In this document: positions 17,845 to 28,594 of the stretch, one piece after another | How the letters are laid out: each line of letters starts with the position of its first letter | Position numbering within the stretch: position 1 is the first letter of the stretch | Source: Pinirhizobacter soli | Lineage (GTDB): Bacteria; Pseudomonadota; Gammaproteobacteria; Xanthomonadales; Rhodanobacteraceae | DNA length: 64,000 bases | Direction: 5' to 3' | Assembly: GCF_015905305.1 (NCBI RefSeq) | Contig: NZ_JADZLQ010000001.1 | Coordinates: 768,599-832,598, forward strand | Made by a program: the position numbers and the translations under genes | Notes under the pieces: model-generated | Told to the model about the DNA's origin: nothing | Databases searched by the model: none | The model's input: only the letters and a program-made list of their open reading frames with translations

Positions 17845-19518
17845 CTACTCCCTGGTCCCCGCGAGGGCCTGGGGCCGGCAACCAGCCAGCAGGTCGAGCT
17901 CCGGCCGGTATGCCGCCGTACGGGCGTCGAAGAAGCCCAGGAGGGTATGGAAGACGTTGTCCTGGCTCGCCGGCTGCACGCGTCGCTGCGCCATACAGTC
18001 CAGCTGCACGCCGGCATCGCGCACCCAGCCAGGCGACAGCCACATCAGCATCGGAATGTGCTTCTGCTGCGTTGGCGCGGTGTCCCAATCCGCGCCATGC
18101 AGGTAGATGTCGTTCTCGCCCAGCGATTCGCCGTGGTCGGAGAGGTACATCATCGCGCTGTCGACCTCGGGGGCGGCCTTCAATGCATCCACTACCCGCC
18201 CCAGGATGTGGTCGGTGTAGAGGATGGTGTTGTCATAGCTCGCAACGACCTGCGCATAACTGCAGGTCTGCACCTCGGCGGTGTCGCAACCGGGCTTGAA
18301 AACATTAAAGGCGGCCGGGTAACGCTGGAAGTATGCCGGGCCATGGCTGCCCTTGATGTGCAGCACCAGCAGTGCAGGCGAGCGCATCCGTGCCAGGCGT
18401 TCGGGAAGATCAGCCACCAGCACGTCATCGAGGCAGCCGTTAGCGTCACACAGGCCGGCCACTTTGCCGTCGGTGAGGTCGTCGTTGGGCACGCGCAGAC
18501 AGACGTCCTTGCAGCCTTCGTCGTTGTCGCGCCAAAACACGTCCACGCCGGCATGCTGCAGCACATCCAGCGCATTCCAGTGTGCCTTGGCCACGGGCTT
18601 GTCGAATTTCTCGCGTGTCATGTTCGAGAACATGCACGGCACCGACACCGTGGTCGCCGTGCCGCACGACCAGGCATCGCGGAAATAGATCGCGCCGACC
18701 CGCTTCATCTCGGGGTTCGTCTCGCGTGCATAGCCCTGCAATGACTGGTTTTCAGCCCGCGCCGTCTCGCCCACCACCAGCACCACCACCCGCTTGCGCG
18801 CCGCCATGGTGGCATTGGGCGCAAGCGTGGCATCGGTGCCGATCGGCGTCATCGTGGTCTTCGGGCGGAATACATCGCGCTGCAAATAGTGGAACGTACC
18901 GCTGAGGGCCGCGTATGGATTGAACACTTCGTACATCACGCGGTGGTTGCGCTCGAAATAGACGTAATTGCGGCCGGCGAGCATGGGCGGCACGAGCATC
19001 AGGGTGGTGGCTGACAGAACGATGCCAGCGCGCCAGCCAAGGCCATGCCACTTCGGCATGAAGCGAACCGGGATCAGCAGGACAAGCACGGCCGGCAACA
19101 GGCCGAACAGGGCAATCCAGCCCACCGAGCCTGTGGTGATCATCCCCATCGCCTCGGCGCGCCGCGTCTCGAAGATGCTCTGGATGATCTCTTCGTTCAG
19201 GCGCACGCCGAAGGTGTCCGCATAGTAGGCACTGGCTGCCGACACGAGGATCAGCACGGCAAGCAACGCCTTGCCGATGCGCGGCCACGTGAGCAGGGCG
19301 AGGGTCAAGCCGAGGTTGCCAACCAGCCGACAGCACACCGTCACACTCAGGGCATAAAATCCCGACGTGCCCCGAGACGCCTCAAGGGCCTCGTGCACTT
19401 CCTGCCAAAGGCTATGGTTGAGCGCGATGAAGATATAGACGGCGACGACGGCGCAAAGCCCCCAGGCCGGCAGCGCCCATTTCGCTCGGCGTGCGACCGG
19501 GCCGTCTTGGATAATCAT
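17845..19518 (-). CDS. lipid A phosphoethanolamine transferase (EptA-like)
   Basis: 557 residues. Five N-terminal membrane segments (to about residue 175) precede a periplasmic alkaline-phosphatase-like domain. Signature elements are VVLVVGETARAENQSLQGYARETNPEM, CGTATTVSVPCMFSNMTR with the phosphoethanolamine-accepting Thr, HIKGSHGPAYFQRYP, and the metal site MMYLSDHGESLGENDIYLHG. Several cysteines (CKDVCL, CDANGC, SCGT) match the disulfides of this family. Adding phosphoethanolamine to lipid A reduces polymyxin binding. It lies downstream of the tRNA operon terminator and has no regulator next to it. Assignment to lipid A rather than to another glycolipid acceptor is from family resemblance. 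Confidence 0.9.
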   Translation of the reverse strand: MIIQDGPVARRAKWALPAWGLCAVVAVYIFIALNHSLWQEVHEALEASRGTSGFYALSVTVCCRLVGNLGLTLALLTWPRIGKALLAVLILVSAASAYYADTFGVRLNEEIIQSIFETRRAEAMGMITTGSVGWIALFGLLPAVLVLLIPVRFMPKWHGLGWRAGIVLSATTLMLVPPMLAGRNYVYFERNHRVMYEVFNPYAALSGTFHYLQRDVFRPKTTMTPIGTDATLAPNATMAARKRVVVLVVGETARAENQSLQGYARETNPEMKRVGAIYFRDAWSCGTATTVSVPCMFSNMTREKFDKPVAKAHWNALDVLQHAGVDVFWRDNDEGCKDVCLRVPNDDLTDGKVAGLCDANGCLDDVLVADLPERLARMRSPALLVLHIKGSHGPAYFQRYPAAFNVFKPGCDTAEVQTCSYAQVVASYDNTILYTDHILGRVVDALKAAPEVDSAMMYLSDHGESLGENDIYLHGADWDTAPTQQKHIPMLMWLSPGWVRDAGVQLDCMAQRRVQPASQDNVFHTLLGFFDARTAAYRPELDLLAGCRPQALAGTRE

Positions 19519-19546
19519 TCGGCATCCCTTCTCGCGTTAGCCATGC

Positions 19547-19580
19547 AAAAAAAAACACCTGGATTTCTCCAGGTGTTTTT
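19547..19580 (-). terminator. terminator of the five-tRNA operon
   Basis: ACACCTGGA, loop, TCCAGGTGT flanked by A9 and T5, so a U tract follows in either direction. It lies 5 bp beyond tRNA-Lys and before eptA. Confidence 0.9.
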
Positions 19581-19584
19581 ACGT

Positions 19585-19660
<76 letters not shown>

Positions 19661-19680
19661 TTTGAAACATTTTACCAAAA

Positions 19681-19758
19681 TGGGGTGGACGATGGGACTC
19701 GAACCCACGACATCCGGAATCACAATCCGGTGCTCTAACCAGCTGAACTACGTCCACC
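19681..19758 (-). tRNA. tRNA-His(GTG)
   Basis: 78 nt including the extra 5' G opposite C73 that marks tRNA-His (5' GGTGGAC..., 3' GTCCACCCCA). Anticodon loop TTGTGAT (GTG), CCA encoded. Confidence 0.97.
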
Positions 19759-19773
19759 GTAAAACTCTTCGTG

Positions 19774-19850
19774 TGGCGCGCCCGACAGGAATCGAACCTG
19801 CAACCGTCGGCTTAGAAGGCCGATGCTCTATCCGGTTGAGCTACAGGCGC
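19774..19850 (-). tRNA. tRNA-Arg(TCT)
   Basis: 77 nt, 5' GCGCCTG, anticodon loop CTTCTAA (TCT), T-loop GGTTCGATTCC, CCA encoded. Confidence 0.97.
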
Positions 19851-19874
19851 AGACTCTTACACGGAGCGAACGCT

Positions 19875-19951
19875 TGGTCGGGGCAGAGGGATTCGAACTC
19901 TCGACATCCAGCTCCCAAAGCTGGCGCTCTACCAGGCTGAGCTATACCCCG
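19875..19951 (-). tRNA. tRNA-Pro(TGG)
   Basis: 77 nt, starts with C1 pairing G72 as in bacterial tRNA-Pro, anticodon loop TTTGGGA (TGG), CCA encoded. Confidence 0.97.
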
Positions 19952-20132
19952 ACATTCGAAACCATCGTTCGCGACCGCGAAACAAGCCTTCAAATGTTAA
20001 GGGTAGCGACACACCCCGTCAATCCAACTGCCTGAAACCCGGACACCACATCGAACAACTTTTTACCGATGGCCCTGCTTAGAAGCCACCAACGAGACGA
20101 AAACCACTCGCCTCGCCTACCTTGAAAAAAAA

Positions 20133-20209
20133 TGGTGCGCCCGGAGAGATTCGAACTCCCGACCACCAAGTTCGTAGCCTGGTACTCTATCCAACTGAGC
20201 TACGGGCGC
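20133..20209 (-). tRNA. tRNA-Arg(ACG)
   Basis: 77 nt, acceptor GCGCCCG/CGGGCGC, anticodon loop CTACGAA (ACG, wobble position to be inosine), CCA encoded. First tRNA of the operon; about 180 bp of apparent spacer separates it from tRNA-Pro. Confidence 0.97.
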
Positions 20210-20220
20210 ACTAAAACGAT

Positions 20221-20255
20221 TTGGTTGACCCGCGCCTGAGGTGCCGGTCAACCAA
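20221..20255 (-). repeat. inverted repeat in the leader of the tRNA operon
   Basis: TTGGTTGACC (20221-20230) and GGTCAACCAA (20246-20255) form a perfect 10-bp stem around a 15-nt loop. It lies between the predicted transcription start and tRNA-Arg(ACG), so the precursor RNA would carry a 5' hairpin. Confidence 0.6.
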
Positions 20256-20263
20256 GAAGCGGA

Positions 20264-20292
20264 ATTATTCAGGGTTACACCCGATGCGTCAA
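20264..20292 (-). promoter_or_regulatory. sigma-70 promoter of the five-tRNA operon
   Basis: Minus-strand TTGACG (20287-20292), 17 bp, AATAAT (20264-20269). Close to consensus, as expected for a strong stable-RNA promoter. Confidence 0.8.
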
Positions 20293-20342
20293 CACTTTTG
20301 GTGAAATTTCTTTGCATCGGTACGGAAACAAAGTGCCAAAGC

Positions 20343-20371
20343 AAAACGGCGACCCTTCGGTCGCCGTTTCC
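20343..20371 (-). terminator. intrinsic terminator after ftsH
   Basis: Stem AAACGGCGACC / GGTCGCCGTTT with a CTTC-type tetraloop, ending in TTTTG on the minus strand, directly after the ftsH stop. Confidence 0.85.
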
Positions 20372-20374
20372 TGA

Positions 20375-22302
<1,928 letters not shown>

Positions 22303-22306
<4 letters not shown>

Positions 22307-22953
22307 GCGCGGTTCTCGCTCGGTTGCCGGCCGGGGGATTTCAAACCCACGGCAAGCGCATAGACCTCACGGGAACGGGCTCGTGAGGCCTTCGGTTTAC
22401 GCATCGTCACGCGACTGAAGTCGGCGCGCAAGTTGCGCAAGTACTCATCGAACCCTGCCCCCTGGAACAACTTGACCAGGAAGGCCCCCCCAGGCTTGAG
22501 CCAGTCGAGGGCGAAATCCCGGGCCATGTCGGCCAGGTCCATGGCGCGGATCTGATCGGCCAGGGCTACACCTGACATATTGGGGGCCATGTCCGACAGC
22601 ACAAGATCGACTTTCTGCCCTTCCAACATGGTTTCAAGGGCACGCACCACGCTTTCTTCCCGGAAGTCGCCCTGGAGGAAATCCACCCCGCCCAAACCCT
22701 GCATCGGCAGGATGTCCATGGCCACCACGGCTCCCGTCTCACCCATGCGGCGACGCACCAGCTGCGACCAGCCCCCAGGGGCAGCGCCAAGGTCGACCAC
22801 GCGCATGTTGGGCTTGAGGAGCTTGTCCTTGTCGATCAATTCCTCGAGCTTGTACACGGCGCGCGAACGCACCCCCTCGGCCTGGGCGCGTTTGACGTAG
22901 GGGTCGTCGAAGTGTTCCTTAAGCCACGAGGAACTGCTTTTACTGCGGGCCAT
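22303..22953 (-). CDS. rlmE: 23S rRNA 2'-O-methyltransferase (U2552)
   Basis: 216 residues, FtsJ/RrmJ family. SAM-binding motif [13 protein letters not shown]; the K-D-K-E tetrad can be read as Lys in [10 protein letters not shown], Asp in [11 protein letters not shown], Lys in [12 protein letters not shown] and Glu in [10 protein letters not shown]. It methylates U2552 of 23S rRNA during late 50S assembly. It overlaps ftsH (ATGA) and diverges from yhbY; the leader between them is about 77 bp. Confidence 0.97.
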
Positions 22954-23030
22954 GGGGCGGGACTTGGGGGAGCGGCGTGGAGGCCATGATACCCTTAGCG
23001 GTCACGCCCCCGCACTTCGAACCTGAACAC

Positions 23031-23327
23031 ATGCCCCTCTCGCCAAGCCAGCGCCGTTACCTGAAGTCCCTCGCCCACGACCTGCCGGCGGTGATCCTGC
23101 TCGGCAACAAGGGTGCCACGGAGGCTGTGTCCAAGGAATTGGGCCTGGCCCTGGCTCATCACGAGCTGGTGAAGATCAAGCTTTCAGGGGGCGACAAGGA
23201 TGAACGCCAGGGGCAGCTCGACACCCTGATCGCAGCCACCGGCGCCGAGGCCGTGCAGCAGATCGGTTCGGTCGCGGTGATCTTCCTGCGCAATAACGAC
23301 GATCCGAAGATCGCCCTGCCCCGCTAA
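23031..23327 (+). CDS. yhbY: YhbY-family RNA-binding protein (CRM domain)
   Basis: 98 residues making one CRS1-YhbY domain: LSPSQRRYLKSLAHDLPAVILLGNKGATEAVSKELGLALAHHELVKIKL, then IGSVAVIFLRNND. The GxxG loop is present as LGNKG. YhbY associates with pre-50S particles and suits its place next to rlmE, another 50S maturation gene. The start at 23031 matches the family; a longer frame from 22977 adds 18 residues not typical of it and overlaps the rlmE promoter region. Confidence 0.95.
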   Translation: MPLSPSQRRYLKSLAHDLPAVILLGNKGATEAVSKELGLALAHHELVKIKLSGGDKDERQGQLDTLIAATGAEAVQQIGSVAVIFLRNNDDPKIALPR

Positions 23328-23341
23328 GGTGCCCAGCCGCG

Positions 23342-23719
23342 ATGGAACTGTCGTTCGAGCATCCCGGTAGCTATCTTTTCGCCCGCCGTGTAGGCCCGGG
23401 CCTGGTTACCATCGTCGACCGCGACTTCCACCGCAGCCTGCTGCTGGCGCCGGACCAGGTGGTCGAAGACTGGCCGGTGACCGACGTGAAGACGGCCACC
23501 GTGGCCGACATGCAGGCGGTGCTGGCCCTGAAGCCGGAAATCTTCCTGCTGGGCACCGGCGAAAGCCAGGTGTTCCCTTCGGCGCAGATCATGGCCACGT
23601 TCCTGAAGCTCGGGATCGGCATCGAAGCCATGACCAATGCCGCCGCAGCACGGACGTACAGCCTGCTCGCCGGCGAAGGCCGCCGCGTGGTGGCCGCGTT
23701 CGTGCTTGAGGGAACCTGA
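23342..23719 (+). CDS. Mth938-like (DUF498) domain protein
   Basis: 125 residues with a Mth938/NDUFAF3-like fold. Features include a central ALKPEIFLLGTGESQVFPSAQ motif and then LGIGIEAMTNAAAARTYSLLAGEGRRVVAAF. Related proteins are Xcc1710-like bacterial proteins and the mitochondrial complex I assembly factor NDUFAF3, but no biochemical role is settled for this group. It lies 14 bp after yhbY in the same direction and probably shares its transcript, and it ends 3 bp before the convergent nlpD stop. Confidence 0.88.
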   Translation: MELSFEHPGSYLFARRVGPGLVTIVDRDFHRSLLLAPDQVVEDWPVTDVKTATVADMQAVLALKPEIFLLGTGESQVFPSAQIMATFLKLGIGIEAMTNAAAARTYSLLAGEGRRVVAAFVLEGT

Positions 23720-23722
23720 CCC

Positions 23723-24772
23723 CTACTTCGAGGGCGGCAGGTAACTGAGCGGATCCACCGGATTGCCGTCCTTGCGGATCTGGAACTGAAGCTCGTCGCG
23801 CGAAGCACCGCTGTTGCCCATCTCGGCCACCTGCTGGCCCGACTTCACGTGCTCGCCTTCCTTCACCAGGCGCTTGCGGTTGTGGCCGTAGGCGGACAAG
23901 AAGGAATCGCTGTGCTTGATGATCACTAGCTCCCCATAGCCGACCAGGCCATTGCCGCTGTACACCACCACGCCGTCGGCTGCGGCACGAACCGAATCGC
24001 CGCCCTTGCCAGCGATCTCGATACCAGGAATGGCGTCGCCCGCACTGAATTTCTTGATCAGTGAACCATCGGCCGGCCAGCGCCAGGTGATGCCGCTGGC
24101 TGAACGCGTGGCGCCGGAGGCGATGGTGGGCGTTGAGGCATCCACGCTGGGCGCAGGCGCTGCCACGTTCGGCGGCGCACCCTTGGCCGCCTGGGTCGGC
24201 GTGGCTGGCAGCGTGCCGACACCCGCCACCACCACGGTACTGGCCGCCGATACGGGCGCATCGGGCGGCAACGGCGGCGGGGGTGCGGGTTCATCACTGG
24301 CGGGCTCGAACACTGGCGCTGCGGCCTTGCCGGCTGACGACGCCGGCGGCGGCACCGCGGCAACCACGGGCGCCGCGCCCTGCGAAGGCGGATTTCCATG
24401 GACGGGCGGCGGCGGTGCAGCAGCCAGCGCGGACGGAGCGTGCGCGGTAGCTGGCGCCGCGGCTACAACGGTAGCGCGGTGGTCAGCGGGCGAAAGGCGT
24501 AAATCCTGGCCAGGCCAGATCGTGTACGGCTCGGCGATGTTGTTCCACCGGGCCAGTTCGCGGAAATCGACCTTGTTGCGGAAGGCGATGCTGTAGAGCG
24601 TGTCGCCCTTGGTTACACGGTAGCTGCCGCCCGGCGGCGGGGGCCGCGAAGCCGGCGTGATGACCTGGGAGCCCGTCTGACCGGAAGGCTCGAAGACCAC
24701 GGAGCTGCGCTGCATGTCACAGCCGGCGAGGACGACGAGGGCGGCACAGGGCACGAGGCGAATGGGGTGCAT
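23723..24772 (-). CDS. nlpD: NlpD-like LysM/LytM lipoprotein, amidase activator
   Basis: About 349 residues. A lipoprotein signal (CAALVVLAGC) is followed by one LysM domain (YRVTKGDTLYSIAFRNKVDF...). A long Ala/Pro-rich linker, including APPPPLPPDAP, leads to a C-terminal M23 LytM domain. The LytM domain lacks zinc ligands: the usual H-x3-D region reads PGIEIAGKGGD and the HxH motif reads ELQFQIR. It should therefore be a non-enzymatic activator, as NlpD is for the amidase AmiC in cell separation. The start is uncertain; ATGs at 24790 and 24772 are both possible and neither has a clear ribosome-binding site. In the surE-pcm-yqaA-nlpD line, rpoS does not follow. Confidence 0.9.
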   Translation of the reverse strand: MHPIRLVPCAALVVLAGCDMQRSSVVFEPSGQTGSQVITPASRPPPPGGSYRVTKGDTLYSIAFRNKVDFRELARWNNIAEPYTIWPGQDLRLSPADHRATVVAAAPATAHAPSALAAAPPPPVHGNPPSQGAAPVVAAVPPPASSAGKAAAPVFEPASDEPAPPPPLPPDAPVSAASTVVVAGVGTLPATPTQAAKGAPPNVAAPAPSVDASTPTIASGATRSASGITWRWPADGSLIKKFSAGDAIPGIEIAGKGGDSVRAAADGVVVYSGNGLVGYGELVIIKHSDSFLSAYGHNRKRLVKEGEHVKSGQQVAEMGNSGASRDELQFQIRKDGNPVDPLSYLPPSK

Positions 24773-24798
24773 GCGCACAAGCATACCCATGCAGGGTG

Positions 24799-25407
24799 TC
24801 AATGCGCCACGTACCACCACACACCAAGGCCGATGAGCGTCACGATGGCAAGCCAGCCGATCCATTCGACATGCTTGTGCAACATGCGCTCAGCGCGCTC
24901 GCCGAACACGCGGATCAGGATCGCCAGCAGCCACACGCGCTTGCCACGGCCCACCAGCATGCACACCAGGAACGGGATCACCGGCACGCCGACGATGCCC
25001 GAGGCCCAGGTGACGAATTTCATCGGCACCACCGGCTGCAGCGCGGCCAGGGCCAGCACCAGCAGCAGCGCCAGCCAATGCGCGCTCATCTTTTCACGAA
25101 GGTTTTCAACGCCGGTATTGATCGGCGCAAGAAGGTGCAGTGAATCGAGCAGCGGCCGCAATGCCTCGAAGGCGTAGTGGCCCAAGGCATAACCCACCAA
25201 TGAGCCCAGGAGCGAAAACAACAGGCTGACATTGGCATAGCGGAAGGCGCGTTCGCGGCGCGCCAGCATCATCGGCGCCAACATCACTTCGGGCATCACC
25301 GGGAAGATGAACGCCTCCACGAAGCTCAGCAAGGCCAGGTAGCGCTCGGCATGGCGATGCCTCGCCCAGCCCAGGGCGCGTTCGTAGAGCTTGCCGAAAA
25401 GACGCAT
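24799..25407 (-). CDS. yqaA: YqaA/DedA-like inner-membrane protein
   Basis: 202 residues, SNARE-associated/DedA-like fold. It has the re-entrant motif FVEAFIFPVMPEVMLAPMMLA near residue 30, several membrane helices (YANVSLLFSLLGSLVGYALGH; WLALLLVLALAALQPVVPMKF) and the RVWLLAILIRVFGER region. The start at 25407 (MRLFGKLYERALGW) has AGGGA six bases upstream; an upstream in-frame ATG has none. DedA-family members act in membrane homeostasis and lipid flipping; the YqaA subgroup is not characterised. Located between pcm and nlpD in the same direction. Confidence 0.88.
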   Translation of the reverse strand: MRLFGKLYERALGWARHRHAERYLALLSFVEAFIFPVMPEVMLAPMMLARRERAFRYANVSLLFSLLGSLVGYALGHYAFEALRPLLDSLHLLAPINTGVENLREKMSAHWLALLLVLALAALQPVVPMKFVTWASGIVGVPVIPFLVCMLVGRGKRVWLLAILIRVFGERAERMLHKHVEWIGWLAIVTLIGLGVWWYVAH

Positions 25408-25435
25408 GCGGTTCCCTAAGCTTTGAAAAGAAAAA

Positions 25436-26116
25436 TCAGCCGATGCCACCGAGAAGCGGCACGAAGCTCACGGAACCGAGTTCTTCCTGGGTAAAGTCGC
25501 CATCCTCGCCCATGCGCAGGCGCAGCAACATCTGCTGGCTGGGCGAGCCTACCGGTGCCACCAGCACGCCACCGGGGCGCAACTGGTTCAAGAGCTGCAG
25601 CGGGATGGAATCGCCGGCGGCGGTAAGGATGATGGCGTCGAAAGGCGCTTCCTCGGGCCAGCCAAGCTTGCCGTCGTCATGCTTGGAACGCAGGTTCGTG
25701 ATTCCCAGCTGGCGGAATCGGCGGCGCGCCTGGCGCAGGAGTTCCTCGATGCGCTCGACGGTGTACACCTGCGGCACCAGTGCAGCGAGCACGGCGGCCT
25801 GGTAGCCAGAGCCCGTGCCCACTTCGAGCACCCGGTCGGGTATGCCATGTTCGATCAGCGCCTGCGACATCCGCGCCACGATGTATGGCTGCGAAATCGT
25901 CTGGCCATGGCCGATCGGCAGCGCGGTGTTTTCGTACGCGCGCGAATGCAGGGCCTGGTCGATGAAATGGTGCCGGGCAAGGTTCCGGATCACATCGATC
26001 ACGCGCTTGTCGGTAATGCCTTCTTCCACGAGCTTGGCGGCCAGGCGGTCGCGGGCGCGCTGGGAGGTCATGCCTTCGCCACGCAAGGCCGAGGGCGGCA
26101 ACGAATGCATGTTCAT
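25436..26116 (-). CDS. pcm: protein-L-isoaspartate O-methyltransferase
   Basis: 226 residues. PCMT motifs: [23 protein letters not shown] (substrate loop), [19 protein letters not shown] (SAM site), [31 protein letters not shown]. It initiates repair of isoaspartyl residues in aged proteins. Starts at 26116 by ATGA overlap with surE. The longer open frame upstream is inside surE and is not coding. surE-pcm coupling is conserved in proteobacteria. Confidence 0.97.
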   Translation of the reverse strand: MNMHSLPPSALRGEGMTSQRARDRLAAKLVEEGITDKRVIDVIRNLARHHFIDQALHSRAYENTALPIGHGQTISQPYIVARMSQALIEHGIPDRVLEVGTGSGYQAAVLAALVPQVYTVERIEELLRQARRRFRQLGITNLRSKHDDGKLGWPEEAPFDAIILTAAGDSIPLQLLNQLRPGGVLVAPVGSPSQQMLLRLRMGEDGDFTQEELGSVSFVPLLGGIG

Positions 26117-26895
26117 GCCGCTTCGTCCTGGTCTTTCTGGGTGGAAAGCGCCTGCATCCAGCTGGCGACTTTCTCCAGCGCCTGGAAACGGGTGAGGTCG
26201 ACGTGGATCGGCGTGACGGAAACGAAACCGCGTGCCACGGCGTCGAAATCCGTGCCGGGGCCGGCATCGGCCGCGTCGCCCGCCGGGCCGATCCACCAGA
26301 TCGGGCGGCCGCGCGGGTCGGTCTGTTCGATGCAGGGCGCCGAGCGATGGCGCTTGCCCAACCGGGTGACCTCGAAACCCTGGATCTCTTCCCAGGGAAG
26401 ATCGGGCACGTTCACATTGAGGATGGTGTCCGCGGGAAGCGGATCCACCAGCAGCCGGCGGGTAAGCATCAGCACGGCCTGGGCAGCCGACTCGAAATGC
26501 TCGCCGCGATGGTCGCGGCTGGCCAGCGACACGGCGATGGCCGGAAGGCCCAGGAAACGGCCCTCCATGGCGGCGGACACGGTGCCTGAATAGATGACAT
26601 CGTCGCCGAGGTTGGCCGAGTTGTTGATGCCCGAAACCACGATGTCGGGCTCCACTTCAAGCATGCCCGCCAGCGCCAGGTGGACACAGTCGGTAGGCGT
26701 TCCGGCGACACGGAAGTAACCGTTGTCCATGCGCGTGACACGGACCGGCTGATCCAGCGTCAGCGAGTTGCTGGCACCGGACCGATCCCGGTCGGGTGCG
26801 ACCACCGTGACCTCACCTAGCGCCTGGAGCCGTTCGGCAAGGATGCGGATACCCGGGGCATCCACGCCATCATCGTTGCTTACGAGTACGCGCAT
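26113..26895 (-). CDS. surE: 5'/3'-nucleotidase SurE
   Basis: 260 residues. The N-terminal metal site [16 protein letters not shown] and the D-rich start are diagnostic. [15 protein letters not shown] and [25 protein letters not shown] follow, the second carrying the second metal-site Asn. It hydrolyses nucleoside monophosphates and short polyphosphates. The start was set at the [11 protein letters not shown]et, with GGA upstream. It opens the leftward surE-pcm-yqaA-nlpD group and diverges from smrA. Confidence 0.97.
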   Translation of the reverse strand: MRVLVSNDDGVDAPGIRILAERLQALGEVTVVAPDRDRSGASNSLTLDQPVRVTRMDNGYFRVAGTPTDCVHLALAGMLEVEPDIVVSGINNSANLGDDVIYSGTVSAAMEGRFLGLPAIAVSLASRDHRGEHFESAAQAVLMLTRRLLVDPLPADTILNVNVPDLPWEEIQGFEVTRLGKRHRSAPCIEQTDPRGRPIWWIGPAGDAADAGPGTDFDAVARGFVSVTPIHVDLTRFQALEKVASWMQALSTQKDQDEAA

Positions 26896-27023
26896 CGTAT
26901 TCCGTGGAGTAAACCTGCCAGCCCGCAACGGGCCGGTTTGATCCTGTCGAGTCTACCCGAGCGCGCCGATCGATTCACGGCCGTCGACGTGGCGTGAACG
27001 ATGCTTTGGGCTAGCATGCGGCC

Positions 27024-27572
27024 ATGAACCGCAGGCCGAACAAGAGCGTGACCGACGATGACGCCCTGCTCTTCCGCGAGGCCATCGGCGAGGTCCGCCG
27101 TTTTAACGACGCACCGCTACCGCCGGCCGCGCCCCGTCCGGCTCCGCGGGCTCGCCAGTTCGAGGCCGACGAAGCCGCCGTGCCGAAGGAACTGCTGGAC
27201 CTGGCCTTCGACCCGGCCCTGATGGAAATGGGCGAGGAACTGTCGTATTTGCGCGATGGGTACCCTCCGAAACTCTTGAAGCAATTGAAACGCGGCCAGT
27301 TCAGCGTGCAGGACGACATCGATCTGCACCAGATGAACCTGGCCGCAGCCCAGGCGACCATCCTCGACTTCCTGGCCCATGCGCGCCGCGAAGGCATCCG
27401 CTGCGTGCGCATCGTGCACGGCAAGGGCCTGCGCTCGAAGGCGCAGGGTCCGGTGCTGAAGATGATGACCGACCGCATGCTCCGGCGCCTGGACGACGTG
27501 ATCGCCTTCGCCTCGGCGCGGCCGATGCAGGGCGGCACCGGGGCGGTTGTCGTGTTGCTGAAGGGCCGCTAG
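27024..27572 (+). CDS. smrA: Smr-domain endonuclease-like protein
   Basis: 182 residues. A charged, proline-containing N-terminal region (to about 75) is followed by the Smr domain with DIDLHQMNLAAAQATILDFL (DLH motif) and CVRIVHGKGLRSKAQGPVLK (HGKG motif). Small stand-alone Smr proteins such as E. coli SmrA/SmrB nick nucleic acid or cleave mRNA at collided ribosomes. Which substrate applies here cannot be told. It lies between divergent surE and convergent truD, 10 bp from the truD stop. Confidence 0.9.
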   Translation: MNRRPNKSVTDDDALLFREAIGEVRRFNDAPLPPAAPRPAPRARQFEADEAAVPKELLDLAFDPALMEMGEELSYLRDGYPPKLLKQLKRGQFSVQDDIDLHQMNLAAAQATILDFLAHARREGIRCVRIVHGKGLRSKAQGPVLKMMTDRMLRRLDDVIAFASARPMQGGTGAVVVLLKGR

Positions 27573-27582
27573 GCGGGAAAGT

Positions 27583-28590
27583 TCACGCCTGGGCTACTTC
27601 GCGCAGCACCGTGGTGGCATAGGCACCCGCGGGCAAGGTAAACGAAACCTCGAGCGCATCGTCCTGCCACTGCCAGGCCAGCCCTTCCGGGCGCAAGCGC
27701 AAAGCGCGCCGTTCCTGATCCATGCCGGCAGCGGCCAGGCCCTGCGCCAGGTCGTTGTCGGCAGCAGCGATGCGCAACTCAAGTTCCGCTGCAGCGCCTG
27801 CGGTGGGCGGCTCGCCGCGTCCCCACAAGGGTCCCGACGGATGGATGTCGAAGCTCGCCAGCCGTTCGGCAAGGGCATCGCTCATCGGCTCCGGGCCGAA
27901 GAACGAACGGGAACCCGCCAGCGCATAGACCTCGCCATCGATCGGCGTCGCCCATTGCCCGGACATCACGCGTTCGGCAAGCACGGCGTTGAACAGCTGC
28001 GATCGCGCGGCCGAGAGAAGCATCGAGCGCTTGCTGCGGTCCACCCGGCGCCCGGCGAACATCGCGCGGGCCTGGCCGATATTCCCGGCTTCGCGGCCGA
28101 AACGCTGTTCGCCGAAATAATTGGGCACGCCCATCGCGTCGATGGCTTCCAGGCGTGCCTGGGCGATCGCGCGGTCACCCTCGATGCCGCGTACGGTGAT
28201 CACGAAGCGGTTGCCACGCAACGCGCCTCGCTTGATCTTCCGTCGCGTGCGGCCAAGGCTGCGCACCGTCACCGACTCGCCGCCGAAAGCGCTCCAGTCC
28301 GGCTCGTCCTTGCCCGGCAACTGCACGCTGATCGCCTGCACGGTGACGGCATGGCGATCTTTCAGGCCAGCGAAGCCGACGCCCGCCACGTTCGCGCCTG
28401 CGAACCTGGCCAATTCCTTGGCCACCCACTCGGTGTTCTCGCCGCGCTTTTCCACTTCAAGGAAGACGTGCTCGCCCTCGCCATCGGGGCCGTAACCCAG
28501 GATTTCCTCGACGCGGAAATCCATAAGGGAAGAACGCAGGCGACCGGTCAACGCCGGGCCGCCGTGGGCAAAGGGAAGGTCCAGGCTCAT
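27583..28590 (-). CDS. truD: tRNA pseudouridine(13) synthase
   Basis: 335 residues, TruD family. Catalytic Asp in GFAGLKDRHAVTVQ near residue 75, then KIKRGALRGNRFVITVRG, the insertion domain, GVPNYFGEQRFGREAGN and AARSQLFNAVLAERV. It makes pseudouridine 13 in tRNA-Glu. The start MSLDLPFAHGG at 28590 lies 4 bp after the mgtE stop. In many gammaproteobacteria truD directly follows ispF; here mgtE stands between them. Confidence 0.97.
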   Translation of the reverse strand: MSLDLPFAHGGPALTGRLRSSLMDFRVEEILGYGPDGEGEHVFLEVEKRGENTEWVAKELARFAGANVAGVGFAGLKDRHAVTVQAISVQLPGKDEPDWSAFGGESVTVRSLGRTRRKIKRGALRGNRFVITVRGIEGDRAIAQARLEAIDAMGVPNYFGEQRFGREAGNIGQARAMFAGRRVDRSKRSMLLSAARSQLFNAVLAERVMSGQWATPIDGEVYALAGSRSFFGPEPMSDALAERLASFDIHPSGPLWGRGEPPTAGAAAELELRIAAADNDLAQGLAAAGMDQERRALRLRPEGLAWQWQDDALEVSFTLPAGAYATTVLREVAQA

Positions 28591-28594
28591 GGGC

